Translations under genes and position numbers: made by a program
Shown here: positions 33,308-42,219 of the stretch, piece by piece
Numbering within the stretch: the first letter of the stretch is position 1
Layout: every line of letters starts with the position of its first letter
Notes under the pieces: generated by a model
Told to the model about the DNA's origin: nothing
The model's database searches: none
What the model saw: the letters and a program-made list of their open reading frames with translations, nothing else
Assembly: GCF_003597675.1 (NCBI RefSeq)
Contig: NZ_CP030827.1
Coordinates: 744,001 to 808,000 of the forward strand
Length of the DNA: 64,000 nucleotides
Direction: 5' to 3'
Source: Neorhizobium sp. NCHU2750
GTDB taxonomy: Bacteria > Pseudomonadota > Alphaproteobacteria > Rhizobiales > Rhizobiaceae

Positions 33308-34885
33308 ATGGCCGCTCCGTCCTCCGTTCCCGTCGATCTCGCTGCCGCCATGGTGATCGCCCGGCCGGCGCTTGCCGACTGGCTGGTCATCCTGCCACCG
33401 GTCACCATGATTGCCGGCGGCGCGCTTCTGATGATGATCCGCAAGTCGGTGAGGCTGCATGCCATGCTGGCGATCGCGGCGCTCGTGCTGCTCGTCGTTC
33501 TCGATGCCCTGCTTCTATGGCAGGTCTGCGAGCGCGGCCCGATCACCATGACCATGGGTCGCTGGCTGCCGCCCTTCGGCATATCCTTCACCGCCGATCT
33601 GTTCGGCTCCGTCATGGCGCTGACCTCGGCCGTCGTGGCGCTTGCTGCGGCCGTCTTCTCGCTGCAGGATATCGGCGCAAGCGGCCTGCGCCACGGCTTT
33701 TTCGCCTTCCTGCTGCTGCTGATGGCCGGCGTTTCGGGCGCCTTCCTCACCGGCGACATCTTCAACCTCTATGTCTGGTTCGAGGTCCTGCTGATCTCGT
33801 CCTTCGGCCTGCTGATCCTCGGCTCAGAGCCCCGCCAGATCGAGGGCGCGCTGAAATATGCCATCCTCAATCTCGTCGCCACGACGCTGTTCCTGATCTC
33901 GGTCGGCTATCTCTATGCGATCTTCGGCACGCTCAACATGGCCGATATCGCCGAGAAGGAGCCGGCCATCCGCGACGGCGCGCCGCTCATCACGCTGACC
34001 GCGCTGTTCGTGCTGGCCTTTGCCATGAAATCGGCGGCCTTTCCGGTCAATTTCTGGCTGCCGGCCTCCTATCACACGCCGCGCATCACCGTCTCGGCGC
34101 TGTTCGGCGGCCTGCTCACCAAGGTCGGCATCTATGCGATGATCCGCGTGACGATCATGCTCCTGCCGGTCGAGCGGGAAGCGCTGAGCCTCGTCATCGC
34201 CGCTTCTGCGGTCCTGACCATGATCGTCGGCGCGCTCGGCGCGCTCGCCCAGAACGATCTTCGCCGGCTGATCGGCTATGTCGTCATCGTCGGCATAGGC
34301 AACATGCTGGCGGGCGTCGCGATCGGCACGCCCGCCGCCGTCTCCGGCGCGATCCTCTATGCGCTGCATTCCATGGTGGCGATGACCGCGCTTTATCTCA
34401 TGGCGGGCGAGGCGGCCCGGCTTGCCGGCTCCTGGCAATTGTCGACGCTCGGCGGCATCTGGATCCGCTCTCCCTGGTTTGCCGCAGCATCCTTCGCGTT
34501 GATCCTGGCGGCGGCCGGCCTGCCGCCGCTCTCCGGCCTCTGGCCCAAGGTGGCGCTGCTGAAAGCCTCGCTCGATATCGGCGCCTGGTGGCTGGCAGCG
34601 GCGATCCTCGTCTCTGCCTTTCTCGTCACGATCGCGCTCGCCCGCGTCTTCCTGCTCGCCTATTGGCGGCCTCTCTCCGACGCCGCCATTGCAGCCGTCG
34701 AGGCGGAGGTAGAGCCGGTGCGCGACTGGCTGACGGCCATCCCGATCGCGCTTCTCGTGGCACTTCTGCTCGGCTTCGGCATCTATCCCGAGCCGCTGAT
34801 GAAGCTCAGCCAGTCAGCTGCCGAAAGCATCGCCGATCCCACCGCTTATATCGGCTCGGTCTTCATCCGGGGAGGGGTGCAATGA
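33308..34885 (+). CDS. mnhD: Mrp antiporter subunit D (NuoN/NuoM-like)
   Basis: 525 residues, about 14 helices, proton-channel fold: [62 protein letters not shown] (conserved Lys and Pro of the antiporter module) and [19 protein letters not shown]. Part of the Mrp complex with subunits A-C and E-G. The stop overlaps the start of mnhE (ATGA). Confidence 0.93.
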   Translation: MAAPSSVPVDLAAAMVIARPALADWLVILPPVTMIAGGALLMMIRKSVRLHAMLAIAALVLLVVLDALLLWQVCERGPITMTMGRWLPPFGISFTADLFGSVMALTSAVVALAAAVFSLQDIGASGLRHGFFAFLLLLMAGVSGAFLTGDIFNLYVWFEVLLISSFGLLILGSEPRQIEGALKYAILNLVATTLFLISVGYLYAIFGTLNMADIAEKEPAIRDGAPLITLTALFVLAFAMKSAAFPVNFWLPASYHTPRITVSALFGGLLTKVGIYAMIRVTIMLLPVEREALSLVIAASAVLTMIVGALGALAQNDLRRLIGYVVIVGIGNMLAGVAIGTPAAVSGAILYALHSMVAMTALYLMAGEAARLAGSWQLSTLGGIWIRSPWFAAASFALILAAAGLPPLSGLWPKVALLKASLDIGAWWLAAAILVSAFLVTIALARVFLLAYWRPLSDAAIAAVEAEVEPVRDWLTAIPIALLVALLLGFGIYPEPLMKLSQSAAESIADPTAYIGSVFIRGGVQ

Positions 34886-35355
34886 TCATCTATGTTCTGT
34901 CACTGATGTTCGCCATCATTTGGGTGGCGATCACCGGCAGCACCTCCATCCACAACCTCATCTTCGGTTTCGCGCTCTCCACCGCCTCGCTGTGGATCGT
35001 CCGCCACGAGATCAATGCAAGGGGCTATCTGCGCCGTCTCGGCCTCATCTTCTCGCTCACCGTCCTGTTCTTCAAGGAACTCGCCATGTCTGCCTGGAAG
35101 GTGGCGGTCATGGTGGCAAGCCCGAAGATGGATCTGAAGCCCGGCATCTTCGCCTTTCCGCTGACCGTCGACCGCGATTTCGAGATCACCCTGCTGGCCA
35201 ACCTGATCACCCTGACGCCCGGCACGCTGTCGGTCGATGTCTCGCAAGACCGCAGGATCCTCTACGTCCACGCCATCGATTGCTCCGATATCGAGGCCAC
35301 CAAACGCGACATCGCCAACGGTTTCGAGAAAAAGATCCTGGAGGCGTTCCGATGA
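34882..35355 (+). CDS. mnhE: Mrp antiporter subunit E
   Basis: 157 residues: two N-terminal helices ([33 protein letters not shown]), a third near 50, and the soluble end with [18 protein letters not shown], the MnhE signature. Overlaps mnhD by four bases and mnhF by four bases. Confidence 0.9.
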   Translation: MIIYVLSLMFAIIWVAITGSTSIHNLIFGFALSTASLWIVRHEINARGYLRRLGLIFSLTVLFFKELAMSAWKVAVMVASPKMDLKPGIFAFPLTVDRDFEITLLANLITLTPGTLSVDVSQDRRILYVHAIDCSDIEATKRDIANGFEKKILEAFR

Positions 35356-35885
35356 GTGCCGCCGACACCATCCTGCAGGCCTCGATCTGGATCGGGCTCT
35401 TTCTTCTTGCCGCAGCCTTCCTGCTCACGGTCTGGCGCGTCGTGCAGGGCCCCACCTTGCCGGATCGCGTCGTGGCGCTCGACATGCTGGTCGGCATCGT
35501 CATCGGCTTCATCGCGCTGATCGCCATCCGCACCGGCTTTACCCTCTACGTCGATATCGCCATCGCGCTCGGCCTGGTCGGCTTCCTGGCGACCGTCGCC
35601 TTCGCCCGCTTCATCCTCTCGAGTGCCGGTGATGAGGCCGCCGCCGCGCCGGTCGGAACGGCCGCAGCGGAGACTGCGCCGCAACCACGATCGAAGCCGC
35701 AGGCGAAGTCGCGTTCGGGGCCAAAGGCGAAAGGCATGAGCGCGCCGGAAAAGAAAAGCGCCGATGCCGGACGGAAGGCAGCCAAATCAAAGGAGGGCAA
35801 AGCCGGCCGGCCTTCCACAGGCAAAGCGAGCAAGCCTTCTACAAGCAAGGCCGGCAAGTCCGCCAAGCCGGAAAGGGACGCGTGA
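35352..35885 (+). CDS. mnhF: Mrp antiporter subunit F with a long basic C-terminal tail
   Basis: 177 residues. The first 90 are a normal MnhF: three helices with [18 protein letters not shown] and [25 protein letters not shown]. The remaining 87 residues are Lys/Ala/Ser/Pro-rich ([36 protein letters not shown] is part of it, given here as positions 108-143), absent from typical MnhF of about 90 residues. The tail ends in repeated GKAS/GKAGKSAK segments and must lie in the cytoplasm or periplasm. Confidence 0.88.
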   Translation: MSAADTILQASIWIGLFLLAAAFLLTVWRVVQGPTLPDRVVALDMLVGIVIGFIALIAIRTGFTLYVDIAIALGLVGFLATVAFARFILSSAGDEAAAAPVGTAAAETAPQPRSKPQAKSRSGPKAKGMSAPEKKSADAGRKAAKSKEGKAGRPSTGKASKPSTSKAGKSAKPERDA

Positions 35886-36223
35886 TGGAACTCGTTCTCG
35901 CTCTTGTCACAGCCTTCATCGTGCTTTCCGGCAGCGCCTTTGCGCTTGTTGCGGCAATTGGCCTCAATCGCTTCCCGGATGTCTATTCGCGTATGCATGC
36001 GGCATCGAAGGCCGGTACCGTCGGCTCGGGTCTGCTGCTTCTGGCGCTTGGACTGCATTCGGGTGATCCGGCCGTCTTTGCCCGCGCTCTCGCCGGCTTC
36101 TTCTTCTTCGTGCTGACCGCGCCGGTATCTGCGCACCTGCTCGCGGTGGCAGCGCTGAAGGCCGGATATCCGATGACGAATCGCTCCGTTATCAACCAAA
36201 TTATGGACGTCAACGATGAATAG
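35885..36223 (+). CDS. mnhG: Mrp antiporter subunit G
   Basis: 112 residues from the ATG overlapping the mnhF stop (TGATG); a GTG one codon earlier is possible. Three helices with the MnhG hallmark [21 protein letters not shown], then [23 protein letters not shown]. Last gene of the antiporter operon. Confidence 0.92.
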   Translation: MELVLALVTAFIVLSGSAFALVAAIGLNRFPDVYSRMHAASKAGTVGSGLLLLALGLHSGDPAVFARALAGFFFFVLTAPVSAHLLAVAALKAGYPMTNRSVINQIMDVNDE

Positions 36224-36660
36224 ACGTTTTCCTACGGTATTTATGGCCCGCGAAGATTGTAAAATTGTCTCTCTGCCAGCAATAAATGTCTAGAACAGTC
36301 GTTAGACGATCAGAAATCGTTCTTCATTACTAGATTTCGCAATTGGACTTTCGAGAATGTAGTGATACTTGAATAGAAGTAGAGCAGTGATGTTGTAGTA
36401 GACTAAGTTTTTCCCGCATATTCATCTCATTTAGCTCAGCCTTTTGAACAGGTCTGCTGGATGAACTTGATGAATATGAAGGCATGCGGAGGCCTGATGC
36501 AACATCTGGTGATGGTTCCGTTCTCGCGCGGGTGGCTTAGGGGTAGGCCTCTGTCTTCGGACACTGCGAGAGGTGATGGTTGGTGTCGCCACGGCTCGAT
36601 ACGGACGCTGCCGCGGAGGTCGTGGCAGGCGCCGTACTGCACATGGACAGGAGACAGGAA
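36224..36660. other. AT-rich intergenic region upstream of mucR
   Basis: About 440 bases, clearly richer in A+T than its surroundings up to about 36440, with no believable gene. MucR-type regulators bind AT-rich DNA and repress their own genes, so this is the likely autoregulatory region. A small RNA here cannot be excluded, but no terminator was recognised. Confidence 0.55.
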
Positions 36661-37092
36661 ATGACAGACATGGCACTGGGCAAGGGACCCGAGCTGCTGG
36701 TGGAACTCACCGCAGACATCGTGGCCGCCTATGTGAGTAACCACGTAGTTCCCGTCGGAGATCTTTCGAACCTTATTTCCGACGTTCACAGCGCATTGAG
36801 CAGCACATCCTCGCCGACGCCGGTCGCCGCTGCGGTTGAAAAGCCGAAGCCGCCGGTTCCGATCAAGAAGTCGATCGAGGACGATTACCTGATCTGCCTC
36901 GAAGATGGCCAGAAGTTCAAGTCGCTGAAGCGCCACCTGATGACCCATTACAACATGACGCCTGACGAATACCGCGAGAAGTGGGGCCTGCCGGCCGACT
37001 ATCCGATGGTGGCACCGGCTTATGCCGAAGCCCGTTCGCGTCTCGCCAAGGAAATGGGCCTCGGCCAGCGTCGCAAGCGCGGCCGCAACTGA
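36661..37092 (+). CDS. mucR: MucR/Ros-family zinc-finger transcriptional regulator
   Basis: 143 residues from the ATG behind CAGGAGACAGGAA. The zinc-finger region ([21 protein letters not shown]79, H92, H96) and the following [30 protein letters not shown] are near-invariant in rhizobial MucR. As in other MucR proteins the expected first Cys of the finger is missing, so an Asp or another residue probably serves as ligand. It silences AT-rich promoters controlling exopolysaccharide, motility and symbiosis genes. Confidence 0.95.
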   Translation: MTDMALGKGPELLVELTADIVAAYVSNHVVPVGDLSNLISDVHSALSSTSSPTPVAAAVEKPKPPVPIKKSIEDDYLICLEDGQKFKSLKRHLMTHYNMTPDEYREKWGLPADYPMVAPAYAEARSRLAKEMGLGQRRKRGRN

Positions 37093-37440
37093 TCTGGTCT
37101 TCGGCGGGACGTAACGGTCTCGCCGGACATTGCCGGCCGCGCCGCTCAACCGGTGTCAGGGCCGCAAGATGTCGCAAGGCGGCATGCATAGACTTTGCGC
37201 CTATCGCCGCGGCCCCTTCCGGCCTGCTGCAGATGCGCCAATCAGCCGGGCCCGTGCCCGGCTTTTTCATACGCGCAATTCCTGTCGTGGGGATAGGGAT
37301 AGGAAAAAAATCCCATTACTCGTAGGGGCGAGCAGAAAAATACTAGCCATATCAATGGAAATTGAAAATGTGACTTCGCGTAACATTCCCGTCTGTCCTC
37401 GAAGGTGTATGAATTAATTCCTATTCACGAGGGAGTTGTC
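37093..37440. other. mucR downstream region and leader of the DnaA-like gene
   Basis: Contains the mucR terminator (37244-37267), then an AT-rich stretch (37300-37430) that probably holds the promoter of the next gene. No gene is seen. Confidence 0.5.
37244..37267 (+). terminator. Rho-independent terminator of mucR
   Basis: AGCCGGGC, loop CCGT, GCCCGGCT forms a perfect 8-bp stem directly followed by TTTT, 150 bases after the mucR stop. Confidence 0.8.
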
Positions 37441-38106
37441 ATGCCTTTTGAGAATCCAGTCCCTACCAGGGCGACGCCCGCGGCACCGGCCGCCCTTCTC
37501 GCCGATCCGGCACGCCCGTCCTATCCGGCAAGCCTGCCCGCCCGCACGGTCTGCCGCATCGTCAGCCAGATCACCGCCGAAATGCTCGGCCTTCTGAACG
37601 ATCGCGTCTTGGTGCGTCGGGACAGGCGGCGGCCCGCCTGCCATGTGCGTCAGATCTCCATGTATGTCTGCCATGTGGCGCTGCAGATGTCATTCAGTGA
37701 TATCGGCGCCGCCTTCGGGCGCGACCGCACCACGGTCGGCCATGCCTGCCATGTGGTCGAGGACCGCCGCGACGATGCGGCCTTCGACGAGTTCGTCTCG
37801 CTGATCGAGCGCCTGTCGACCGCCGTCTTCCGCCCGACCGGTCTGATCCTGCCGGAATTTGCCATGCCCGAATTTTCGCGGAGCCCCTTCACCAGGGCCG
37901 AATTCGCCCAGCAGATCGCCCGGCTCGATATTGCCCCGACCCGGTCGGCCGCAATGCAGGCGCCCCGTAAGGGCGATGCCGCTAGCCATGCCAGGGGCAG
38001 GCGGGGGGCAGGCCGGGATGGCGTTCCAGAGATAAACCCGGAGAGCGGTCCGGAAATCAGCCCGCAAAGCGATGCGGATCACGATGGAGCGCTCGGTCAT
38101 GAATGA
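37441..38106 (+). CDS. DnaA C-terminal-domain-like DNA-binding protein
   Basis: 221 residues from the ATG after GAGGGAG. Residues about 40-125 resemble DnaA domain IV: QISMYVCHVALQMSFSDIGAAFGRDRTTVGHACHVVED has the helix-turn-helix and the DRTTVxHA signature that reads DnaA boxes. There is no AAA+ ATPase domain, so it cannot be an initiator by itself. The C-terminal 60 residues are low-complexity. It overlaps the DUF6456 gene by 8 bases, so the two act together or are co-expressed. Confidence 0.75.
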   Translation: MPFENPVPTRATPAAPAALLADPARPSYPASLPARTVCRIVSQITAEMLGLLNDRVLVRRDRRRPACHVRQISMYVCHVALQMSFSDIGAAFGRDRTTVGHACHVVEDRRDDAAFDEFVSLIERLSTAVFRPTGLILPEFAMPEFSRSPFTRAEFAQQIARLDIAPTRSAAMQAPRKGDAASHARGRRGAGRDGVPEINPESGPEISPQSDADHDGALGHE

Positions 38107-38977
38107 TCACTCATTGCCGGACAGACCGTCGAAACCGCTCTTGCGCCTTGCGCGGACACTGCTCGGAAAACCCGGCATCCGGCCGGAATGGCTTTCTGAT
38201 GGCCGCGTCAGGCTCGGTGACGTCGTCGTGGCCGAGGAGGTTCTGCGTCAGGCCCTGTCGCTCGGCCTTGTGCGGGAGATGGCGGGCCTCCTGTCTGCCG
38301 CGCCCGAGGCGAAGGCCTTCTTCAAGCGGGCCATGCTGCTTGAGGCGGGAACGGCAGCAGGCGCAGATCTGCGGCCGCAGGCCACCGGTGAGGAGAGGGA
38401 ACCGGCCGACGCCTATGCCGGCCAGCACCGCGATATCGTGGCCGCCACGGTCGAGCTCGAAGGCCGGCGCCACAAGGTCAGCCGCAATCTCGATGAATCG
38501 CCGCTTTCCACCCTGTCACGCCTGAAGGACAAGGCCGGCGAGCCGTACTTTCCGCCGGACGCTCTGGAAGCGGGCGAGCGCCTGCTCGCCGATTTCACCC
38601 GCGGCCAGTTGCAGCCGCGCATCACCGCCTCCTGGGAACCGCGCCTCTCATCCCGCTCGAAGGGCGAGGCGGGCGGCATGTCGGAGATTGCCGCAAGCGC
38701 CATCGAGGCCCGCCGTCGCTTCGGCCGCGCCATGGAGGCGATGGGGCCGGAACTGTCGGGCGTCGCCGCCGATATCTGCTGTTTCGGCAAAGGGCTGGAA
38801 CTGGTGGAGCGCGAGCGCCAGTGGCCGGTCCGTTCCGCCAAGCTGATGCTGCGCACCGCGCTGATGGCGCTCGCCCGCCACTATGCGCCGCCGCCGGCCA
38901 GAACACGCCGCGACCATCACTGGGGCGCCGAGGATTTCAGGCCGGCTGTTGCCGATTATGGCCGCTCGGCCGGTTGA
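38099..38977 (+). CDS. DUF6456-domain protein
   Basis: 292 residues from the ATG preceded by GGAG at 9 bases; an ATG at 38084 is possible. The C-terminal part (SPLSTLSRLKDKAGEPYFPPDALEAGERLLADFTRGQLQPRITASWEP ... VAADICCFGKGLELVERERQWPVRSAKLMLRTALMALARHY) is the rhizobial DUF6456 region; helix-turn-helix-like features suggest DNA binding. Function unknown. Overlaps the DnaA-like gene. Confidence 0.75.
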   Translation: MNDHSLPDRPSKPLLRLARTLLGKPGIRPEWLSDGRVRLGDVVVAEEVLRQALSLGLVREMAGLLSAAPEAKAFFKRAMLLEAGTAAGADLRPQATGEEREPADAYAGQHRDIVAATVELEGRRHKVSRNLDESPLSTLSRLKDKAGEPYFPPDALEAGERLLADFTRGQLQPRITASWEPRLSSRSKGEAGGMSEIAASAIEARRRFGRAMEAMGPELSGVAADICCFGKGLELVERERQWPVRSAKLMLRTALMALARHYAPPPARTRRDHHWGAEDFRPAVADYGRSAG

Positions 38978-38984
38978 CCGGCGC

Positions 38985-39407
38985 TCAGGCGGCCGCCTTC
39001 AGCCTTGCTTCCTCGCGGATGCGCTTGACCATCGAGCGCAAACCGTTGGCGCGCTGCGAGGAAAGATGTTCGACGAGGCCTATTTTATCGAAAATGTCGA
39101 GCGCGTCCGTTGCGACGATGTCCGACGCATGCTTGCCGGAATAGGTGGCCAGCACGATGGCAACGAGGCCACGCACGATATGCGCATCCGAATCGCCGTC
39201 GAAAGTCATCACCGGATCGGCGCTGTCGTCCGCCACATGGCTCACCAGCCACACCTGGCTCGCACAGCCCTGAACCTTGTTTTCCGAGGTCTTTTGCTCT
39301 TCGGGAAGATCGGGAAGCGCCTTTCCGAGTTCGATCACATAGCGGTAGCGGTCTTCCCAGTCGTCGAGAAAGGCGAAGTCGTCGATGATCTGCTGAAGCT
39401 GTGCCAT
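38985..39407 (-). CDS. sufE: SufE-family cysteine desulfuration protein
   Basis: 140 residues from MAQLQQIIDDF. The sulfur-accepting cysteine is C48 in KVQGCASQVWL. SufE takes persulfide sulfur from SufS and passes it to the SufBCD scaffold for Fe-S assembly. The suf operon is not nearby, so this is a stand-alone copy. Tail-to-tail with the DUF6456 gene. Confidence 0.9.
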   Translation of the reverse strand: MAQLQQIIDDFAFLDDWEDRYRYVIELGKALPDLPEEQKTSENKVQGCASQVWLVSHVADDSADPVMTFDGDSDAHIVRGLVAIVLATYSGKHASDIVATDALDIFDKIGLVEHLSSQRANGLRSMVKRIREEARLKAAA

Positions 39408-39496
39408 TATCTGCCCGGTCTTGGTTCTATCGCTTTTCCATATAGGTATTTTGCCCGCCGATGACAGGGAAAATCTCGATCGCTGCGTGAGGCCGC

Positions 39497-39535
39497 AAAA
39501 GAAAAATCGCCGCAAGGGGTTTAATCCTTGCGGCG
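39497..39535 (-). terminator. Rho-independent terminator of the DUF5330 gene
   Basis: On the minus strand CGCCGCAAGG / CCTTGCGGCG gives a perfect 10-bp stem with an 8-base loop, followed by ATTTTTCTTTT. It separates the DUF5330 gene from sufE. Confidence 0.85.
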
Positions 39536-39657
39536 TCAGCAATCGCCGATGTGAGTATGGGCAGTCAGGCGCCGGGTACCGTGGCATGGGAGCCCGGCGC
39601 AAGGTCGTCGAAATCCGTCCTGGCTTAACCGAATGTGGGCGTTTCAGGATGCGGGCT

Positions 39658-40125
39658 TCAGGGATGCGGTCGTTTCAGCGGCAGCGGCACGGTGCCGGTA
39701 TAGATCGGGTCGGATGCCGGGATCGACTGTGTCACAGGGCCGGCGGCGACCGGAAAGGGCGTCGGATTGGGATCGTGCTTCATCGCAGGCACCTGGGCCA
39801 CATCCCGGCTCTGGATGGTGGCAGCGCTGGCAGTCTTGTCCTTCTTGTCGCCGAACTGGCTGTCGAGCAGTTCGAAAGCCACATGCGCGCCTTCCGCAGC
39901 ACGGGCGCCGAGAACCGACAGCGTTTCCGCGCCCTTCTGGCAGACATCCGGCTTTTCGGCACACAGTCCGGCAATATAGCTATAGGCACCCGTCGCAGCC
40001 GAGATCGCGTCGCCGACCTGAACGGTCTGGGCGCCTTCGCTCTGATTGACCGGTCGGTTGCTGAAGTACGAAAGCACCACCAGCACCGCCGCAAAGAAGA
40101 TACTTCCCTTGATCAGAAACCACAT
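39658..40125 (-). CDS. DUF5330-type membrane-anchored protein
   Basis: 155 residues from MWFLIKGSIFFAAVLVVLSYF, an N-terminal membrane anchor. The rest is periplasmic-type sequence with two cysteines (GLCAEKPDVCQKG) that could bridge, and a Pro-rich end. The pattern fits DUF5330 of Rhizobiaceae, function unknown. AGGGTAACGAG precedes the start. Confidence 0.65.
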   Translation of the reverse strand: MWFLIKGSIFFAAVLVVLSYFSNRPVNQSEGAQTVQVGDAISAATGAYSYIAGLCAEKPDVCQKGAETLSVLGARAAEGAHVAFELLDSQFGDKKDKTASAATIQSRDVAQVPAMKHDPNPTPFPVAAGPVTQSIPASDPIYTGTVPLPLKRPHP

Positions 40126-40593
40126 CGTCTCGTTACCCTGACCTTGCCCGCCTGCTTTTCCACAGCAGGCCTCCAATGGAGTGTCCCACCATGCGACCGG
40201 TCTGTGCCGCTCTTGAACACAACCCTAGCCAGAGGAAGCGAACACGCCTTTGACGGCGCTGCTCGGATTTGACTAAAATTTGAATCAATGCCGTTCTGCA
40301 GGCGCAATTGGCGGCCTTCGAACGGCATTTTCCGCAAACTTTATCGACTGCCGTTAAGCATAAATGGGGCAATCGGCCGGAAGGCAAGGCGTTTTGCATG
40401 CCAGGCCCTGCCACAAGTCTTAACGTACTGGAAAAAATCAAACCAATTCCATCGCTTACGCCCCGTTAACCACAAGCGGAGATGGGTGCCCGATTATGGG
40501 CCAAACGCCGATCTGCAGCCTTCTGGCAGGGTAGCGAATCACGCATTCTTATCCTTTCTTTAAGTCGCGGACGCCTAATGTGGCCGCGTAAAA
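40126..40593. other. Divergent control region between DUF5330 and histidine kinase genes
   Basis: About 470 bases without a believable gene. AT-richer blocks at 40255-40285 and 40420-40450 may hold the two promoters. No exact CtrA or FNR box was found. Confidence 0.4.
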
Positions 40594-42219
40594 GTGACCG
40601 TGTCAGGGTATTGCGTGCGCGTATTGGGTAACATTGCCGGGAAGGCCGTTCGGGTCGTCGATGAGACTGCCGAACGCTGGCTTGCCAGCATCTGCGGTGA
40701 AACCGCTGGTGGTGACGCCATGCGCGCCGCCGAGATCCTGCGCCTGCGCCGCCTGTCGATCGCAGCTGCCGTCGCACTGCCTCTCGCGCCGCTGGCACTC
40801 ACCACCGTCTTAAGCCCGGTTCTGGCGCTGCCCGTCGGCGTCGGCCTCGTGCTCTCCGGCTTCCTCGGCCTTGCCGCAGTGGCACTTGCCCGCTCGCGTC
40901 AGGTCCAGCCTCTTGCCGCTGCTGCCGATGATCTCGCCTTCGATGCCTGCCCGGGTCTCGCCCTGTCGCTCGACGCGCAGGGCATGGTGGTCCGTCTCGG
41001 CGGCCGCGACCGTGATCTCTTTCCGGCATCGCTGAAGGATTGCGCAGGCGATGCGCTTGCCGAACGCGTTCATGTCTCCGACCGCATCGCGCTGATGCAG
41101 GCCTTCGACATGCTGCGTCAGGGCGCCTCGAGCGCTGAGGCAGATGTCCGGGTGCGCAAGGCGCTGTCTGCCGAAGACAGCCGCCAGTTCGTCCTCATCC
41201 GTTTCGATTTCACCGCCATCCGCAATGCCGAGGGCAGCCTCGTGCAGGTGTTTGCCCAGGCTCGCGACATTTCCGAATATGACGCCCTGCGCCGCGAGGC
41301 GGAGCATCGGCAGGAAGAGGCCCGTTCGGCGCATGAGACGAAGTCGCGCTTCCTCGCCGCCGTCAGCCACGAGATGCGCACGCCGCTCAATGCCATTCTC
41401 GGCTTTTCCGATGTTCTGGCCGGCGAATATTTCGGCAAGCTCGAAAACGATCGCCAGCGCGAATATGTCGGGCTGATCCGGCAGTCTGGCGGCCACCTGC
41501 TTTCGGTCGTCAACACCATGCTCGACATGTCGAGGATCGAGGCCGGCCGCTACGAGCTGATGGTCGAGCCGTTCGCTGCCGCCGATGCGGTGGAAACCTG
41601 CCGCGCCATGCTCGACCTGCAGGCGCGCGACAAGGGCGTGCTGCTCACCACCCGCGTCTCGCGCGGCCTGCCGGAGGTCACAGCCGACCGCCGCGCCGTG
41701 CAGCAGATCCTCATCAATCTCGCCGGCAATGCCATCAAGTTCACCGATCGCGGCGGCGTCGTGTCGATGGACGCCGCATTGTCGGGGTCCGATCTCGTCA
41801 TCACCGTCAGCGATACCGGCATCGGCATCGCGCCGGAAAAGCTCGGGCTCCTCGGCCAGCCTTTCACCCAGGTGGAAAACGGCTATACCCGCCATTACGA
41901 AGGCACCGGCCTCGGCCTGGCGCTCGTCAAGGGACTGGTTTCGCTTCACCGAGGCACGTTTGCGATATCGAGCCGACCGGGCGAGGGCACCCTTGTGACG
42001 ATCACCCTGCCGCTGGCCGGCCCCGATGCCGAAGGCGGCGATGACAGGGCGGAAACGGTGGAGTTCCCGCCGCGTCTTTGCCCCGTGCAGTTGAAGACAG
42101 TCAATGAAAAGGTCATGATGGAAGAGCCCGCGATGGAGCGGGGCGCAAGAGAGCTGGCAAACGAGCCGGCCAACGGGCTGGGATGTGTGAATGACAACGC
42201 GGAAGCGAAAATCGCCTAA
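40594..42219 (+). CDS. Membrane-bound PAS sensor histidine kinase
   Basis: 541 residues from a GTG; an ATG at 40720 is an alternative start. Two adjacent membrane helices (about 54-73 and 76-98) with almost no periplasmic loop, a PAS-like domain (about 115-225), a HisKA domain with SHEMRTPLNAILGF (H259) and a complete ATPase domain (INLAGNAIKFT, DTGIGI, GTGLGLALVKGL). The lack of an outer sensor domain suggests sensing from within the cell or through a partner. It overlaps the peptidoglycan-binding gene by 29 bases. Confidence 0.88.
   Translation: MTVSGYCVRVLGNIAGKAVRVVDETAERWLASICGETAGGDAMRAAEILRLRRLSIAAAVALPLAPLALTTVLSPVLALPVGVGLVLSGFLGLAAVALARSRQVQPLAAAADDLAFDACPGLALSLDAQGMVVRLGGRDRDLFPASLKDCAGDALAERVHVSDRIALMQAFDMLRQGASSAEADVRVRKALSAEDSRQFVLIRFDFTAIRNAEGSLVQVFAQARDISEYDALRREAEHRQEEARSAHETKSRFLAAVSHEMRTPLNAILGFSDVLAGEYFGKLENDRQREYVGLIRQSGGHLLSVVNTMLDMSRIEAGRYELMVEPFAAADAVETCRAMLDLQARDKGVLLTTRVSRGLPEVTADRRAVQQILINLAGNAIKFTDRGGVVSMDAALSGSDLVITVSDTGIGIAPEKLGLLGQPFTQVENGYTRHYEGTGLGLALVKGLVSLHRGTFAISSRPGEGTLVTITLPLAGPDAEGGDDRAETVEFPPRLCPVQLKTVNEKVMMEEPAMERGARELANEPANGLGCVNDNAEAKIA

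Noticed and set aside
33256..34881. Plus-strand frame upstream of and continuous with mnhE
   Set aside because: The part before 34882 is mnhD read in another frame; only the last 157 codons are MnhE.
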